From NCBI GenBank assembly GCA_934565615.1, contig CAKTIH010000003.1, positions 1 to 38,798 of the forward strand: a stretch of DNA of 38,798 bases. The letters run 5' to 3'. A model generated the notes under the pieces. It ran no database searches. It was not told the DNA's origin and was given only the letters and a program-made list of their open reading frames with translations. The stretch's first letter is position 1; each line of letters starts with the position of its first letter. Of this stretch, positions 37,546-38,798 are shown one piece after another. Origin of the DNA: an uncultured Oscillospiraceae bacterium (GTDB taxonomy: Bacteria; Bacillota; Clostridia; Oscillospirales; Oscillospiraceae). Made by a program: the position numbers and the translations under genes.

Positions 37546-38798
37546 GTGGCAACAGAGCTTCTTTCTAAATATAAAGTGGAGAAAAAGTACCGGACAATCG
37601 GCGCTTTCGCGCTTGTGTATTGGCTGCTCAGCTTCTGGTGGGAGCGCTTTGCCTTTTATGAGGGCGCGGCTGAAGCAAGACCCGTGACGCATATTGTCAT
37701 AAAACTGCTCACTCTTATCACGGTATATCTCATGGCGCTGTTTTTCACGAACGCCGTGCAGGGCTTCAAAGCGCGCGGAGCCGCGGCGCAGACGCTCATG
37801 TACGCGCTGCCGCTGTTTGTTATCGTGACGGGCTTTTGGGCGGTGTGCGGCGCTTACCCGTTTACCACGGGCGATCAGTTCAATATCCTTGAGTCCGCGC
37901 GTTATTATGAGACGATGAAGGGCTTCTTCAATTATTGGACGATGTACATACCCATGATCGCGATGAATATCGCTCCGTTCCCGGCGTTCACGGTCGTGTT
38001 CAAGATATGGCTGATAAGCCTTGCGGCGGGCTATTGCGTTTACAGGCTTATGCGCGTTACGGGGTCAAAGCTGAGCTTCCTGCTATACCTGCCGTTTCTG
38101 CTGCCGCCGGGACTGTACCAGAGCTACAGCATCCACCGCTGCCCGATGTATGCGGTGCTGTACCTGCTGTACGCCTGCGTCCTGATATGCGACCATCTTG
38201 AAAAGAAAAAACTCTGCGTCGGAAAGTTCCTGATGCTCAGCTTTATGACTGCGGTGCTGACGCAGTGGCGCTCAGAGGGGATATACCTTCTCGTGCTTGG
38301 CCCGATACTGCTTTACTTTACCTATAAGCCCGCTCTGAATGCAAAGAAAAAAGCGGCGGCGCTCGCGATTATGCTGCTGGTGCAGCTCACGGTGTATCTG
38401 CCGTCGGCCTTTGACAAGGAGGAGAATGCCCACAGGGCGCTGCCGTTCTTTGAATACCTCATCACAAGCATGGAACGCAATGGGCTTGACAAGGAAAAGA
38501 ACGCTGAGGACCTTGCCATAGTCGACAGGTACATTTCCGTAGACGCGATCCATGCGCTGAACGAGCTGCAGGGTGACTATAATTATAACGACAATATAAT
38601 CATCTACTACGGCCTTGTACCCAGCGCTACCGATCAGGACAAGGTGGATTTCCAGAATGCCGTCATCAGGCTGATGATCCATAACCCACTGGTGTATATC
38701 CGCTCGCAGATAGGGGCGTGGCTGCATATCTCCAATGCTTTCCAGTATGAGCGTACGCTGGACTATGCCGCCAATATCTTCAAGAACCTCTATGTACC
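37546..38798 (+). CDS. large multi-pass membrane protein, GT-C/envelope-glycan-like (partial)
   Basis: The frame is open from a GTG at 37546 to the right edge (417 codons), so the C-terminus is missing. AGGTGGGG lies 6 bases before the GTG. After a short cytoplasmic start (MATELLSKYKVEKKYRTIGA) it has about nine hydrophobic helices, with charged loops such as YPFTTGDQFNILESARYYET near 105 and YQSYSIHRCPMYAVLYLLYA near 190. A soluble region begins near residue 290 (FDKEENAHRALPFFEYLITS). The Asp- and Tyr-containing first large outer loop resembles GT-C glycosyltransferases, but I cannot name a family. It diverges from the envelope operon and probably takes part in the same surface-glycan process. 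Confidence 0.7.
   Translation, partial: MATELLSKYKVEKKYRTIGAFALVYWLLSFWWERFAFYEGAAEARPVTHIVIKLLTLITVYLMALFFTNAVQGFKARGAAAQTLMYALPLFVIVTGFWAVCGAYPFTTGDQFNILESARYYETMKGFFNYWTMYIPMIAMNIAPFPAFTVVFKIWLISLAAGYCVYRLMRVTGSKLSFLLYLPFLLPPGLYQSYSIHRCPMYAVLYLLYACVLICDHLEKKKLCVGKFLMLSFMTAVLTQWRSEGIYLLVLGPILLYFTYKPALNAKKKAAALAIMLLVQLTVYLPSAFDKEENAHRALPFFEYLITSMERNGLDKEKNAEDLAIVDRYISVDAIHALNELQGDYNYNDNIIIYYGLVPSATDQDKVDFQNAVIRLMIHNPLVYIRSQIGAWLHISNAFQYERTLDYAANIFKNLYV

Noticed and set aside
37228..37692. 154-codon leftward open frame
   Set aside because: It covers the promoter of the envelope operon and the reverse strand of the GT-C-like gene and shows no domain.

Overview
The window looks like a chromosomal segment of a GC-rich, low-oxygen Gram-positive bacterium, most likely a gut Clostridia of the Oscillospiraceae/Ruminococcaceae type. 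The evidence is strong AGGAGG-type ribosome binding sites, TTGACA/TATAAT promoters with 17-bp spacers, an ALDH3-type aldehyde dehydrogenase, an ECF sigma factor of a common clostridial type, a YtrA-like GntR/ABC operon, a sortase-anchored surface protein with an SPKTG signal, and a desulfoferrodoxin-like regulator. No rRNA, tRNA, CRISPR array, transposase or phage gene was seen. Taxonomy is inferred from gene content only.

Layout, left to right. 1-2543: an exported or membrane-anchored endonuclease/exonuclease/phosphatase-family protein (cut by the window edge), divergent from glyA. 2554-6601: four leftward genes (FMN-dependent alpha-hydroxy-acid oxidase family, aldehyde dehydrogenase, Nudix hydrolase, SLC13-type anion transporter). 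6602-7379: a regulatory region with an unusual array of ten degenerate 14-bp units just upstream of a promoter and a 54-residue two-TM protein, then dispersed-repeat-like hairpins. 7380-10090: an ECF sigma factor and a large anti-sigma-like membrane protein ending in YD repeats. 10338-11123: a Cys/His-containing lipoprotein, followed by a string of five small hairpins. 11362-13203: GntR regulator, ABC ATPase and permease. 13248-14947: a LysR regulator reduced to 77 codons, divergent from an NSS transporter split by a frameshift; both look decayed.

14987-17024: mscS and an MFS transporter. 17197-18693: glpK. 18932-24682: a glycogen operon (glgB, glgA and a large GH13 protein with an unrecognised N-terminal domain; no glgC is present). 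24912-28679: a 1255-residue LPXTG-like beta-helical surface protein. 28733-29455: a TSUP transporter, divergent from thiI-cinA (29593-32014). 32092-32676: a helix-turn-helix protein fused to a desulforedoxin/superoxide-reductase-like domain.

32789-37235 is a tightly overlapping five-gene leftward operon: GT2 glycosyltransferase, nucleotidyltransferase, a flippase-like membrane domain fused to a small-molecule kinase, HAD phosphatase and GtrA. A large multi-pass membrane protein (37546 to the right edge) diverges from it. Together these resemble a cell-envelope glycan decoration locus: a kinase and a nucleotidyltransferase to activate a small group, and GT2, GtrA and a flippase-like domain to move and attach a lipid-linked unit. 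This operon, the 14-bp array, the hairpin string and the HTH-desulfoferrodoxin fusion are the most interesting items.
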